Below, in pieces: positions 56,003-64,000 of a stretch of 64,000 bases of DNA. A model generated the notes under the pieces. The model ran no database searches. It was not told the DNA's origin and saw only the letters and a program-made list of their open reading frames with translations. This stretch comes from Microglena sp. YARC. Lineage: Eukaryota; Chlorophyta; Chlorophyceae; Chlamydomonadales; Chlamydomonadaceae. Numbering within the stretch: position 1 is the stretch's first letter; each line of letters opens with the position of its first letter. The stretch is taken from the NCBI GenBank assembly GCA_022414725.1, contig CM039463.1, positions 74,339,490 through 74,403,489 of the forward strand. The letters run 5' to 3'. Both the position numbers and the translations under genes were made by a program.

Positions 56003-56278
56003 CTCGTCGTTCAAATTTCCAAGAAGACACCATCTACATCTGCGAAATGGCAGACGATTGCGTGCGCCTTCTTAACAATGCTTCGCATCACTGAACCAAA
56101 CCACTACTGCTTTACTCCTGCATAGAGCCGCTGTCTTCAACCATGCTACCTGCTGGACCATATTCAATTCGTCGATTAGTACACAGCTTTACTTGGGCGA
56201 ATGTCATGCTTTCAGGCAAGCCGATTGCGTCTTGCAATCGAGTGTTGCAGATGGAGAGGGAGGATTCGAATGCCGCAG
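56003..56278 (+). CDS. Candidate exons in the insert (plus strand)
   Basis: 56003-56125 reads VQISKKTPSTSAKW, ACAFLTMLRITEPNHY before a stop. A separate frame from the ATG at 56143 reads LPAGPYSIRRLVHSF and SGKPIASCNRVLQMER and reaches GCCGCAG|GTAGTT at 56278, a donor-like site. A possible last exon lies at 57214-57286 after CATGCTGCTGCAG, reading QQAVTSAYCDMVEKEQ before TGA, although the phase with the 56278 donor would select a different frame. The composition looks protein-like, but I recognise no family and the model is not resolved. Confidence 0.28.
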
Positions 56279-56629
56279 GTAGTTGCGCAGGTTTGAAAGT
56301 CGAAGGTTTGAATCGCTGCTGGTCCTTTCTTGCCTGATTGACTTGCAATCGTTTTTCTGACGCGAAACAATAATGCTAACGACCCGATCCAATGCTCATA
56401 ATGTCCAGGCCAAGGTCGACAAGCAATCCATGACTCAGACGCCGAACCTGCGGCTCGGCCGCTTGCTCGGTTGCTGCAACCTGGTCCACCTCCTTGCTGC
56501 CTGCCTGCTTCACACTGCATGCATGCCTATGTACCTCCATGATTGACAAATGCCTGCCTGCAGTTCCCCTGACTAGGCTACACAGTGGCGATATGTTGTT
56601 ATATAACCAACACATGTGAGTAGATCTGA

Positions 56630-57085
56630 ACCATCTGTCTTGTATGCTGTACCATATGTCATGTACGCTGCACCATTTGTCTTGTAGGTTGAGCCATCTG
56701 TCTTGTACGCTGCACCATTTGTCGTGTATGCTGCACCATTTGGCTTGTATGCAGCATGATTTGCCTTGCTGCACCATGTGTCTCGTATGCTCCACCATGT
56801 GTCGTGTATGCTGCTCCATGTGTCTTGTATGCTCACCATGTGTCTTGTACACTGCACCATTTGTCTTGTACGTGCACCGTATGTCTTGTATGCTGCACCA
56901 TCTGTCTTGTATGCTGCACCATGTGTCATGTATGCTGCACCATCTGCCTTGTACGCTGCACCATGTGTCTTGTATGCTGCACCATGTGTCTTGTACGTTG
57001 CACCATATGTCTTGTATGCTGCACAATCTGTCTTGTATGCTGCACCATGTGTCTTATATGCTGCACCATCTATCTGTCTCATCAT
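56630..57085 (+). repeat. ~21-bp minisatellite CTTGTATGCTGCACCATGTGT
   Basis: About 20 copies with variants (CATCTGT, CATTTGT, GTACGC). The period of 21 keeps frames open on both strands (Cys/His/Leu-rich or Gln/Asp/Thr-rich); these are repeat artefacts. Confidence 0.93.
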
Positions 57086-57289
57086 CGTAATCGCTACCAC
57101 GTGAATGCTTGCTCGCTTTCTTGCTTGCTGATTCGTTGATTGTCCAACTGGCTTGTGCTTGGTCAAGCAACTAATAATCTTCTAACTCCACCTCCTTCTT
57201 CCATGCTGCTGCAGTTCCAGCAGGCAGTGACTTCCGCATATTGCGACATGGTGGAGAAGGAGCAAGTCATCAGCATGCAGGGATGAGTA

Positions 57290-57770
57290 GACAAACAAGA
57301 TCAAGAAGCCTTATGAGGACACTGGTCTTGCTGCTGGTCACTCATAATATAATAGTAGCTTGGCTAGACTAGCCAGTCGGGGTGGCAGGGGGGGGGGGCA
57401 GGGGCAGAAGACATACTAGATAGCTAGTCAGAGCTCATCAGGGTACCCTGGCTGGTACTTATTATTTTAGTAGTCAGAGCACAGGGTACTCATATTTCTG
57501 ATGAGCACCATTTTTCTAGGCCCAATTCAGGGGTACAATTTCCCCCACAAATGAGGAGAATTTGTAAATGGCCAAATTATAATAGCTATTGTTCATTATC
57601 ACTTTTTGAATTCGAATTTTTTAGTCCTAAAATCTCTGTAAATAAAACATTGCAATCCATCTATACATCTCGTATAATCCGAAGTCTCCAGTGCAAGCAC
57701 TGCCTGGAAACAAAACCGGGACCCAATCCGGGAAATACCCGGAACCTAACCTAGCCCTATCGATTCTACA
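57290..57770. other. Insert interior, no gene recognised
   Basis: Contains a TAGTCAGAGC(T) duplication, a GCTCATCAG/CTGATGAGC inverted pair (57428-57436, 57498-57506) and a G-run at 57390. No coding unit is supportable. Confidence 0.4.
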
Positions 57771-57968
57771 CTGAAACAAGAATTAAACAAGTGACCTTGA
57801 ATCAATAGACGTACAAGACGCCTCTTGATTGACCTCTTAAATAAGAGGGATTCAAGAGGGCATTTTTCAAGCAAATTGCCTCTTGGCACCCGAATTAAAT
57901 AAGAGGGGTAAATCAAGAGGTTTTTCTCTTGAAACAAGAATGGTTCAGTACAGCAAAACTTACCGACG

Positions 57969-60457
57969 TTCTCGCGATCGGTGAGATCGGGGACTGCGAA
58001 ATTCCGACTTGATGGCGTGGTAATAATTCTGCAAGGATCGGGTATCTTGGCGGAAACCACCTTCGTGTAGTTTGGTGAGAGCGACGTGTGATTCCGTTAA
58101 TAGCTCGGGCAGGAGGAGCGATTCCGCCCATGCCACGATTCCCATGAAATCCAACCCGTCCAACTCATCGCTAGCCCATGCTTCGTCGTAAGTGATGCGG
58201 ATTTGGCCAGTGAATGCGCCCGACAGATGTGGAACAATGCGCTCAAACGGACCAAGGTAACCGTCGGCGAACTGGAGCTCCATGATCGTGGCCACATTGA
58301 ATACCCATCGGCGCAACTTAGTCCTAGTGCATTTGTCCGACAGTTTGTGTTCAATGAGACGTAATTCCTTTCTCATTTCAGTAACACGCTTGGCGAACCC
58401 ATTGTCGTGATCAGAGTGACGAGTGGCGCGGTTGGCGGGAGGGGTGATCGGCGGGGCGCAGCGGGTTCACCTGGCGGGCCTTCCGGGCCAGGTGTGTGCC
58501 GCGCGAACCTGCCGCGGCGGAGAAGGGGTGTCTGCGGGCAGCGTAGCTGCGCGCTTTGCACGAGGTCTAACAGCGGCCGGGGAAGCCACTATAGGTACTG
58601 CGGGCGTCGTTGGGTGCTCGGGCTGAGTAGCCCGAGGAGCGCGATTAGAGGCCGGGTCGACAGGTGGAACCTGGAGGAGCGAACCTGGGGATTCGGCTAA
58701 GTCGTGGTCCGATGACGAGTAGTCGGAGACCGAAAAGGGGCCGTCGGGTGGTAAGGGAGCGGCGGTAGGTGCTGTTGGCGGGGAAGGGTAGCGCCCCCCC
58801 CGCGGGATCGAACCACGTTGCATTTTGCCAGTAAGACCACCCGAAGGGGCATAGACGTCGGGGAGCCGAAAGGGTTCTGGATCAAACGCCGGGGCTACCT
58901 GAGCGATAGCTAGTTTATCAAACAACCCTGAATTCCCCGCAACCCGCACCTGCCTGTCAGGTGCACGAGGCAACGTCTCGTCCATTTTGTCGTCATTGGC
59001 CTCCGCCGCCGGTAGTGGGGCTTCAGCTTAGTGCCCTTGAGGGCAGCGTCCTTGTCGGCGATGTCCTTGATGTTCAAGGGCATGAATTCCATCCACTTTT
59101 GCTTTCGCATCTTGGATGCCGTGTACAAACGGGTCATGCTGTCGCGGAGATCATCAACCGCCTGCAGCGATTCACAGATGTTCTCGGGATCGCAGTCAAG
59201 GAGGAGCCCATCAGCGTAAGCGTTCATATGCTTGCGCCCGACAGTCCTGCCGTTCCCAACCCCATGGAAGGCGGCGCCGCTGGAAGAACCGCCAGGGTCC
59301 TCGGTGTCCATCGGCACCGTCTCGTTGCGCGCCAAAGTAGATTGGTGCGCCGCGATCATGGCCATGACATCTGCGTGGGTAATGACGGCGGTAGAGGCAG
59401 CCGCGAGAGCAGCCATTGGGCGCTTACCGTAGGCGATGTTCTCGTGAGTCAGCTGCGCGATGACCTCAGTCAAGCAAGCGTTCTCAGCGAGAACGGGGGC
59501 GATCTCTGCATGGGGGGAAAGACGTGGCGAGTTATACAATTGCGTCGGCATAGTGGGAAACAGTGCGCGATTCACGGGCAAAACATTGGGAGGTGTACCC
59601 AAGCGGGAAGGTGTGTCCTCAATATGATCAAATGGATTGCAAACCGAGAAAGGCAGGTTTGTTCTATATTCGTCAGGCGTCAGACTGTGCTCACCTGCTT
59701 GGGATTGAGCAAGGTCGGCCTGTGTAGCCTCGAGCGCGGTCTCCTTAGCCGCTAGCTCTGTGCACAACACGTCCATGGCGGACTTGGCGATCGCCGCGGC
59801 CCCAGTGAAAGCGGCCTGGAGGTCGGACAATGCCTTGCGACTCTTAGCAAGATCCTTGCCGAGGAAGTAGTGGCTGTTTAACAGCTCTTGCCTCTCAGTA
59901 GGATCGCCATTGGCCAATGCGGCCTCGGTAGCCGCGCTGGAGACGGCGAGGCGCTGCACCAGGTCAGCAACTTCGGCGTCCTTAGCGGATACCTTCGTCA
60001 TAAATTGCTCGGTAAGGGCCGAGTTGGCGATGGAGGCCTGCTCGAGCTGCGCGCGGAGCTGCCCAATTTGCTCCGCCGCGATCAGGTGGTCAGACATATG
60101 CTGATGCCGCCTGCGCTCCGCGCCCGCTTCATAGCGAGCGCTGCGCTCCTCAAGACAAGGCTCAGCCAGCGGCGGCGGCGTCGTCGTCGGGGCCATGCCC
60201 GCGCGCATAGGCGGGGCAGCGGGCGGCGCACCCGAGGGTGCCGCCAGACCATCGAAGCCGGCAACCAGAGGCTGCAGCGTACCCACTGAGATAGAGGGCC
60301 GCGCGTCGGCAGATGCGGACTCATCCAGCGTAGCACCGAGCTCAGTGTCGGGCTCAGTGTCAGAAGACGCCATCCCTTCAGGATTGGTGTCAACCACCGA
60401 CATCGTAGGCTGGTCAGCCGCGTCGTCGTTTACCTTGGTTGTTTTGTGAGATGCCAT
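57969..60457 (-). pseudogene. gag: Chromovirus gag, N-terminal half
   Basis: The probable start is ATG at 60457 (MASHKTTKVNDD). The first 500 residues are an acidic/Ala-Pro-rich leader with a central helical stretch (about 59700-60120: ALTEQFMTKVSAKDAEVADL, a likely coiled coil). A Pro/Ser-rich linker follows in another frame (58985-58467). The capsid N-domain lies at 58376-57970, with RRWVFNVATIMELQF, SLQNYYHAIKSEF and, one frame over, AVPDLTDREN. Frame changes lie near 58985, 58400 and 58010. The sequence stops at the nested insert; the continuation is at 51258. Confidence 0.8.
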
Positions 60458-60478
60458 TCTGCACAGGCAACAGAACAA

Positions 60479-61199
60479 GTCAGTAGGCTGGACAGGAATG
60501 AGTGGTGGGCGAGAGAGGGAGAATTACTCGCAACTTCAAGAGGCCAAAAATTCACCTGCCACAGGGACTAGTAAATTTTGCGAGCGTAACGAGCTGATAA
60601 TGCCTCAAGCGTAACTGTAAATGACGCGTTCGTCCAGAATACGATGAGGGATAAAAGCACTGCAAAGGCACGAATCACAGGGCGACCAAGAAGGACAACG
60701 ACAAACTGAATTGCGCGACAGGATGAGCAAACGTGCAGGTGGAAAGCAACAAAAGATGATGCAGCGAGCAGGAAGAGTCGCTGAACAGGCTCGTGAAGTA
60801 CGCTAATTAAAGCAAGTACGGTCTAGGTGGCAAATGGAGCCGATGCTGCCCAATTGATCAAACCCCGCTCAAGATGCTCGGGAATGGAGCTTTAGAAGCT
60901 ATGACCAAAAGGACAGGGCGTGAATGCAAGAATCGAGAGCGTAGGCCGTACAGGGGTAGGCAGGCTAGGAAAAGATGCCCATGCAAGACAAGTCGCAGGC
61001 GGCCTAGGGCGTGTCGAGCCTAACAGGACAGTTCACTGCGAGAGCCTAACAGGCGCTACGTCAAGTCGAAGCCTACAGGGAAGAGCAGGAACAGAGAGCA
61101 GCAAATGCCAGAAAGCCGACAGGATGTCCTGGCGGATGCGATTAATTCGAAGAAAAATTCGTATGCGTGCGTATGTGTATGCGTGAGGTCCCTAAGGAA
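60479..61199 (-). other. Chromovirus 5' leader
   Basis: About 720 bp between primer site and gag start, without a supportable frame. By analogy it would hold packaging and dimerisation signals; none can be recognised by eye. Confidence 0.55.
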
Positions 61200-61219
61200 C
61201 GAAACCAGCTCCGCTACCA
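61200..61219 (-). promoter_or_regulatory. Primer-binding site, initiator-Met-tRNA-like
   Basis: One base inside the 5' LTR the minus strand reads TGGTAGCGGAGC followed by TGGTTTCG. The implied tRNA 3' end, ...CGAAACCAGCTCCGCTACCA, has the terminal ACCA and an A1:U72-type end characteristic of eukaryotic initiator Met tRNA, the usual primer of chromoviruses. The match cannot be verified without the tRNA gene of the species. Confidence 0.7.
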
Positions 61220-61220
61220 G

Positions 61221-61581
61221 TGTAACAGCTCAGGATGCACTTAGCAGCCTGGGGGGTTAATCTAAGTAGTGGAACAGTCTATGTGATGTATGTTTATGTG
61301 TAGTCGATATGCGTAAGCTAGCAGAACAGTAGGGTGTTACCTAAGTAGGGGATGTGGAGTTGCTCGGGAAGAACGTCTTCGTGGAAGGAGTAGAAGGGTT
61401 CGTTCCGAGTAGCTCGTGTCTATGTACGCAACGTGTGCGTTGTGAGAGATGAAGCAGTACATGGGTATGGTACTGTATCATGTGCGTTCGTCACGTGGCT
61501 TACGGGTAAGGTGTACCCGTATGCCTTGCTGGAAGGCCAGAGTAGTCACTACTACCCGTGAAGGCCAGAGTACCCGTTACA
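61221..61581 (-). repeat. Chromovirus 5' LTR
   Basis: 361 bp, TGTAAC...GTTACA on the minus strand. It differs from the 3' LTR by roughly half a dozen substitutions and several indels, including a tandem CCAGAGTA duplication near 61550. It is therefore older than the copia insertion, whose LTRs read as identical. Confidence 0.93.
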
Positions 61582-61586
61582 GGGAG

Positions 61587-62040
61587 ATAGGTAGTGAAGC
61601 GCGTCCTTGACATGTATGACAATTGCAGAGTTACATTCAGGCGGCAAAATGCGAGCCAAGAAATTAGGGTGCCTTGAACTGCCAAGCCACTAGTCAATTT
61701 AGCAAGTGGTGCACTCTAGCGCTAATTCAGGTTATCATTCTCTATTACAATCGACTCTGAGCAAGAGCGAGCTTAAATAATACGAAAAATACAGGGATGC
61801 TAGCACGCCCTGGCAAGCAAAGCTGGAGGAGCGCTGGTTGCTATCGTATAGTATCGTATAGTAACAGCTTTGTCAGCCTGTCTGCCTGTCAAGCCGTCTG
61901 CATGCTCCCTGGGCTCCACGTGCCGTTATGCGGGTGTCTCTGTAGCTATCTATTCAGCTACTAGCTACACACTTGTAGATAAGCAACTTGCATCTCCTGG
62001 CAGCTAACTTCTTATACTCTGTCTTCTTTATAAGCGGGCC
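61587..62040. other. Intergenic, no gene recognised
   Basis: Only a short GTATCGTATAGTA duplication near 61845-61862 and TCTGCCTGTC repeats stand out. Confidence 0.4.
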
Positions 62041-62049
62041 ACCTTAACC

Positions 62050-62850
62050 TTTCTGCTTCAACAGATAACAGGCCCATTACAGAAACCACTGCACAGTGTA
62101 CCTAACACAATGAACCGTGGGCTTGTATATATGGGCAGCTGATGCATCTTGATTGCAACTCTAGTTTGTTCGCACTGGGCGTTTGTGCCACCTTCTCCTT
62201 TCTGCTTCAATAATCATAGTACTCAATGGAGGCGGGGGGGATGCAATCTGCAGTCATGGAAGAATGGTTGGAAGCAATCATGTATGGTTGCAAGACTCCC
62301 CCGGAGTGTGTGGAGTGGGATTGTCTTGGGTCAACAATGACATGTCTACAAGGTTTTTCTTTTCGTTTTTTAAGCCCCCCCTTTTCATAGCTATTCTGGG
62401 TACGGAGCCATCAGACCAGTCTCTGTTTGTACCTATTTATAACTATTTTAAAATTAGCTTCTTTCAACATTCTAACCTATAATTTTACTGAAGGTAAGAT
62501 GATTTATACTGATCAGTACTTGTATGCTGCACGAGTGGCCATTGGCCGAGCTTAAGTGGGTCTAGGTCTGGTCTAGGTTACCCCCGAATACACACACACT
62601 CCATGTACATAATTACATACCACCGCAAGCTTGCGTGCCGACCTGCATGTTCTTTACCTGTCTATGGGACCTGGACAGGTCTTTAAACTGTCTGATCTGC
62701 TTATTATGCTCCCTGGTTTCTGTGGGTATCACACGGGGGGATTTGGAATTAGCAGACAGTGAGCAGACCTGAATTACAATTCAAATTCGAATTACAGCCC
62801 TCAATCAAATTACAAATTCAAATTACAGCCCAGAAGCAAGGGGGGGGCAA
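62050..62850 (-). repeat. Duplicated two-gene block, copy 3 (both genes lost)
   Basis: Same orientation as copy 2. CATTACAG(A)AACCACTGCACAGTGTACCTAACACAA to CTTCAATAATCATA equals the 3' flank of zinc-finger copy 2 (9830-9960). It then jumps directly at about 62220 to the GATGCAATCTGCAGTCATGGAAGAATGG promoter-proximal part, so the zinc-finger exon is deleted. The TATA region and CCTAGACC(A)GACCTAGACCCACTT are kept (62430-62590). The AATTACAGCCCAGAAG words end at 62835 without the pentapeptide-repeat frame. Confidence 0.75.
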
Positions 62851-63044
62851 ACAAAAAGTGAAAGATCCCATCCCAAAAAAGTGCTGAGGCACCCTTCCGC
62901 AGACCCCCCCTAGGCTCCGGAACCCACTGCACAGTCACTATCTCAGCCACCACTTAGTGTAATGGTGTCTAATTAGGCTCATTTTACAGGGATTTTAAAG
63001 GCTTATCCATTGAGGTTGGTCTAGAGACCATTGGGAATGTTTGA

Positions 63045-63070
63045 AACATATAAAATCATCATCATCAATG
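63045..63070. repeat. Short (ATC)n stretch
   Basis: CATCATCATCA in a region (62850-63390) where I recognise no gene. Confidence 0.5.
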
Positions 63071-63426
63071 TTACATTGTTTGGTGGGGGTTGTGAGTCAG
63101 GACCCCTTGGCCCCTTATGTGCCCACCTTCTTCAACATTCTTCAATAATCAGGCCTTCATATCAATCCAAGCTTCAATCAGGCATTAAATAATCAGCCAG
63201 GCACGCAAGAGAATTCTGGAGGCGCTCAAAGTTTCCGTGGTCGCCGCTAAGCAATTGTTTACCACACTTGTCGCAGGTAGTGCCCTTTGATTGTGGGTCC
63301 ATCGAATAACATCAACTAGCACTAGTCACCAGAACAAAAACAGACGCACAGTGACGGGAAGGGAAAAAGAAGAATAAGGTCCTTTGTACGTCGTTGTACA
63401 AGTGCTGGTTAGGGCGTTGTGTGTGG

Positions 63427-63449
63427 AGAGAGAGAGAGAGAGAGAGAGA
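63427..63449. repeat. (GA)n microsatellite
   Basis: About 12 GA dinucleotides, followed by C-rich sequence. Confidence 0.9.
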
Positions 63450-63589
63450 CCCTGGACCCCCTCCCCCCCTTCCCATGTGCCCTGGGCAAAACATGTGGTG
63501 GGCCTCTTCCCTAATAATATTTTTGGACTGGTATTTAGTAGAGGAACACCCTAGTTCCACTCCCATGTCATTCCGAGGGCTAGAAAAAA

Positions 63590-63895
63590 GTGCCCGGAAA
63601 GCGGGGGGCCCTCAGGAAGTTGCTCGCGTACCGCATGCCGGAATCGGGGCCGGAAAGGGTCGTAAGCCCCGGAACCATCGAAAAAAGTCGGAAAAGGTGT
63701 CTGGGTGGGGTAGATATCGACCCCTCAAAAAGAGGGGGGGGGGGGGGGTCCGACGGCTTTCAGAAATTTCCTCTGGTGAAGACTGTTAGAGGCAAAAACT
63801 TCCTCAGTACTCGGTCTCTGCTAAAATTAAGCAGACCTATGAAACAAGCTCGGCGAGATCTTTCCGAATCCACCCTTATTTCCGACACCGAGTAA
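63590..63895 (+). CDS. Possible 3' exon of an unidentified gene
   Basis: A plus-strand frame of about 100 codons, ending TAA at 63895, with mixed composition (KRCLGGVDIDPSK, then FQKFPLVKTVRGKNFLSTRS and KLSRPMKQARRDLSE). A G-run of 18 bases at 63733-63750 sits in the middle and makes the frame uncertain. No family and no splice site is convincing. Sequence from 63896 to 64000 shows nothing else. Confidence 0.2.
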   Translation: MPGKRGALRKLLAYRMPESGPERVVSPGTIEKSRKRCLGGVDIDPSKRGGGGGSDGFQKFPLVKTVRGKNFLSTRSLLKLSRPMKQARRDLSESTLISDTE

Positions 63896-64000
63896 ATATG
63901 GAGGCGTGATCCTCTAGATACTGTCTAGATCCAAGTCGAGGCACCTGCCAGGCTGGCAGATCCTCGTTCAGGAATCGAGCCGGTTTAGGAAATATCTTCG

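Larger units (their letters stand above)
51259..57968. mobile_element. Nested 6.7-kb insertion with 16-bp inverted ends
   Basis: CGTCGGTAAGTTTTGC at 51259-51274 is exactly complementary to GCAAAACTTACCGACG at 57953-57968, and the two lie precisely where gag is cut. The frame to the right ends PDLTDREN; the frame to the left starts KLNLFRTGL. Just inside both ends are reiterated CCTCTTG and CTCTTA(T/A)TTAAG words, forming subterminal repeats. The target duplication is short or absent (the outer bases CG can be shared). No transposase is recognised. The interior is rich in tandem repeats and has exon-like stretches on the plus strand, opposite to the host element. Most likely a DNA transposon; class undetermined. 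Confidence 0.75.
45280..61581 (-). mobile_element. Ty3/gypsy chromovirus, complete ends, with nested insert
   Basis: A 16.3-kb element on the minus strand with LTRs 45280-45628 and 61221-61581 and a perfect 5-bp target duplication GGGAG (45275-45279 and 61582-61586). Internal order is gag, an unassigned domain, protease, RT, RNase H, integrase, chromodomain. RT before integrase plus a chromodomain places it among Ty3/gypsy chromoviruses (Metaviridae). Without the 6.7-kb insert at 51259-57968 it would be about 9.6 kb. The coding region has frame changes, one in-frame stop and a small RNase H deletion, so this copy is probably inactive. Confidence 0.95.

Noticed and set aside
56376..57166. Large minus-strand frame with repeated Ile-Gln-Asp-Thr-Trp-Cys units
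   Set aside because: Generated by the 21-bp minisatellite; equally long frames exist on both strands.
51259..57968. Spliceosomal intron of gag rather than a transposon
   Set aside because: The 5' end has GTAAGT, but the other end reads CTTACCGACG with no AG at the border, and the ends are an exact inverted repeat; an intron in an LTR element would also be lost on retrotransposition.
58800..58842. tRNA-like box B (GGTTCGATCCC) on the minus strand
   Set aside because: It lies inside the gag frame of the chromovirus, box A is poor and no arms fold; chance match.

Overview
The window is nuclear DNA from a eukaryote. It has two LTR retrotransposons with target-site duplications, very large satellite arrays, GT-AG intron signals, a TATA box and MITEs, and no bacterial gene layout. 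I cannot name the species. A green alga or another protist is my best guess, at low confidence, because the leading minisatellite repeatedly contains TTTTAGG/TTTTAGGG, the motif of Chlamydomonas-type telomeres, and because chromoviral Ty3/gypsy and Ty1/copia elements sit side by side. Almost no conventional host gene is visible; this looks like heterochromatin or subtelomere/pericentromere.

Layout. 1-3490: minisatellite of about 48 bp. 3500-13640: a patchwork of duplicated blocks. One block of about 2-3 kb is present as an inverted pair (3500-6320 and 9980-12010) and carries two gene-like units: a protein of EAARQ-type pentapeptide repeats and a 3CxxC-type zinc-finger protein. A decayed third copy of the block lies at 62050-62850. 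MITEs are inserted in and between the copies: a hAT-like one with a perfect 16-bp TIR and 8-bp TSD at 4402-4635, and a second family with a 12-bp TIR and 6-bp TSD at 4956-5152 and 8219-8417. 13650-14325: a (GTGTG)n array. 14355-42430: one 14-bp satellite array of about 21.7 kb with long-range higher-order structure, split by a Ty1/copia element (19477-25850) whose two 197-bp LTRs read as identical and are flanked by CAAAG. 42430-45279: GT-rich DNA, a third dispersed repeat family and an unidentified coding remnant on the minus strand.

45280-61581 is a complete-ended Ty3/gypsy chromovirus on the minus strand: TGTAAC...GTTACA LTRs, GGGAG target duplication, initiator-Met-like primer site, purine tract, and gag, protease, RT, RNase H, integrase and chromodomain. 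Its gag is interrupted by a second insertion of about 6.7 kb (51259-57968) with 16-bp inverted ends. That insertion holds many tandem repeats and several exon-like stretches on the opposite strand. 61587-64000 holds the third block copy and little else that can be assigned.

How it fits together: the array, the block duplications and the nested insertions give a relative history. Block duplication came before the MITE insertions, the chromovirus entered before its 6.7-kb guest, and the copia element entered the satellite very recently. Both retroelements carry many reading-frame breaks, at least two of which look like single-base changes. Sequencing error and true decay cannot be separated from one sequence.
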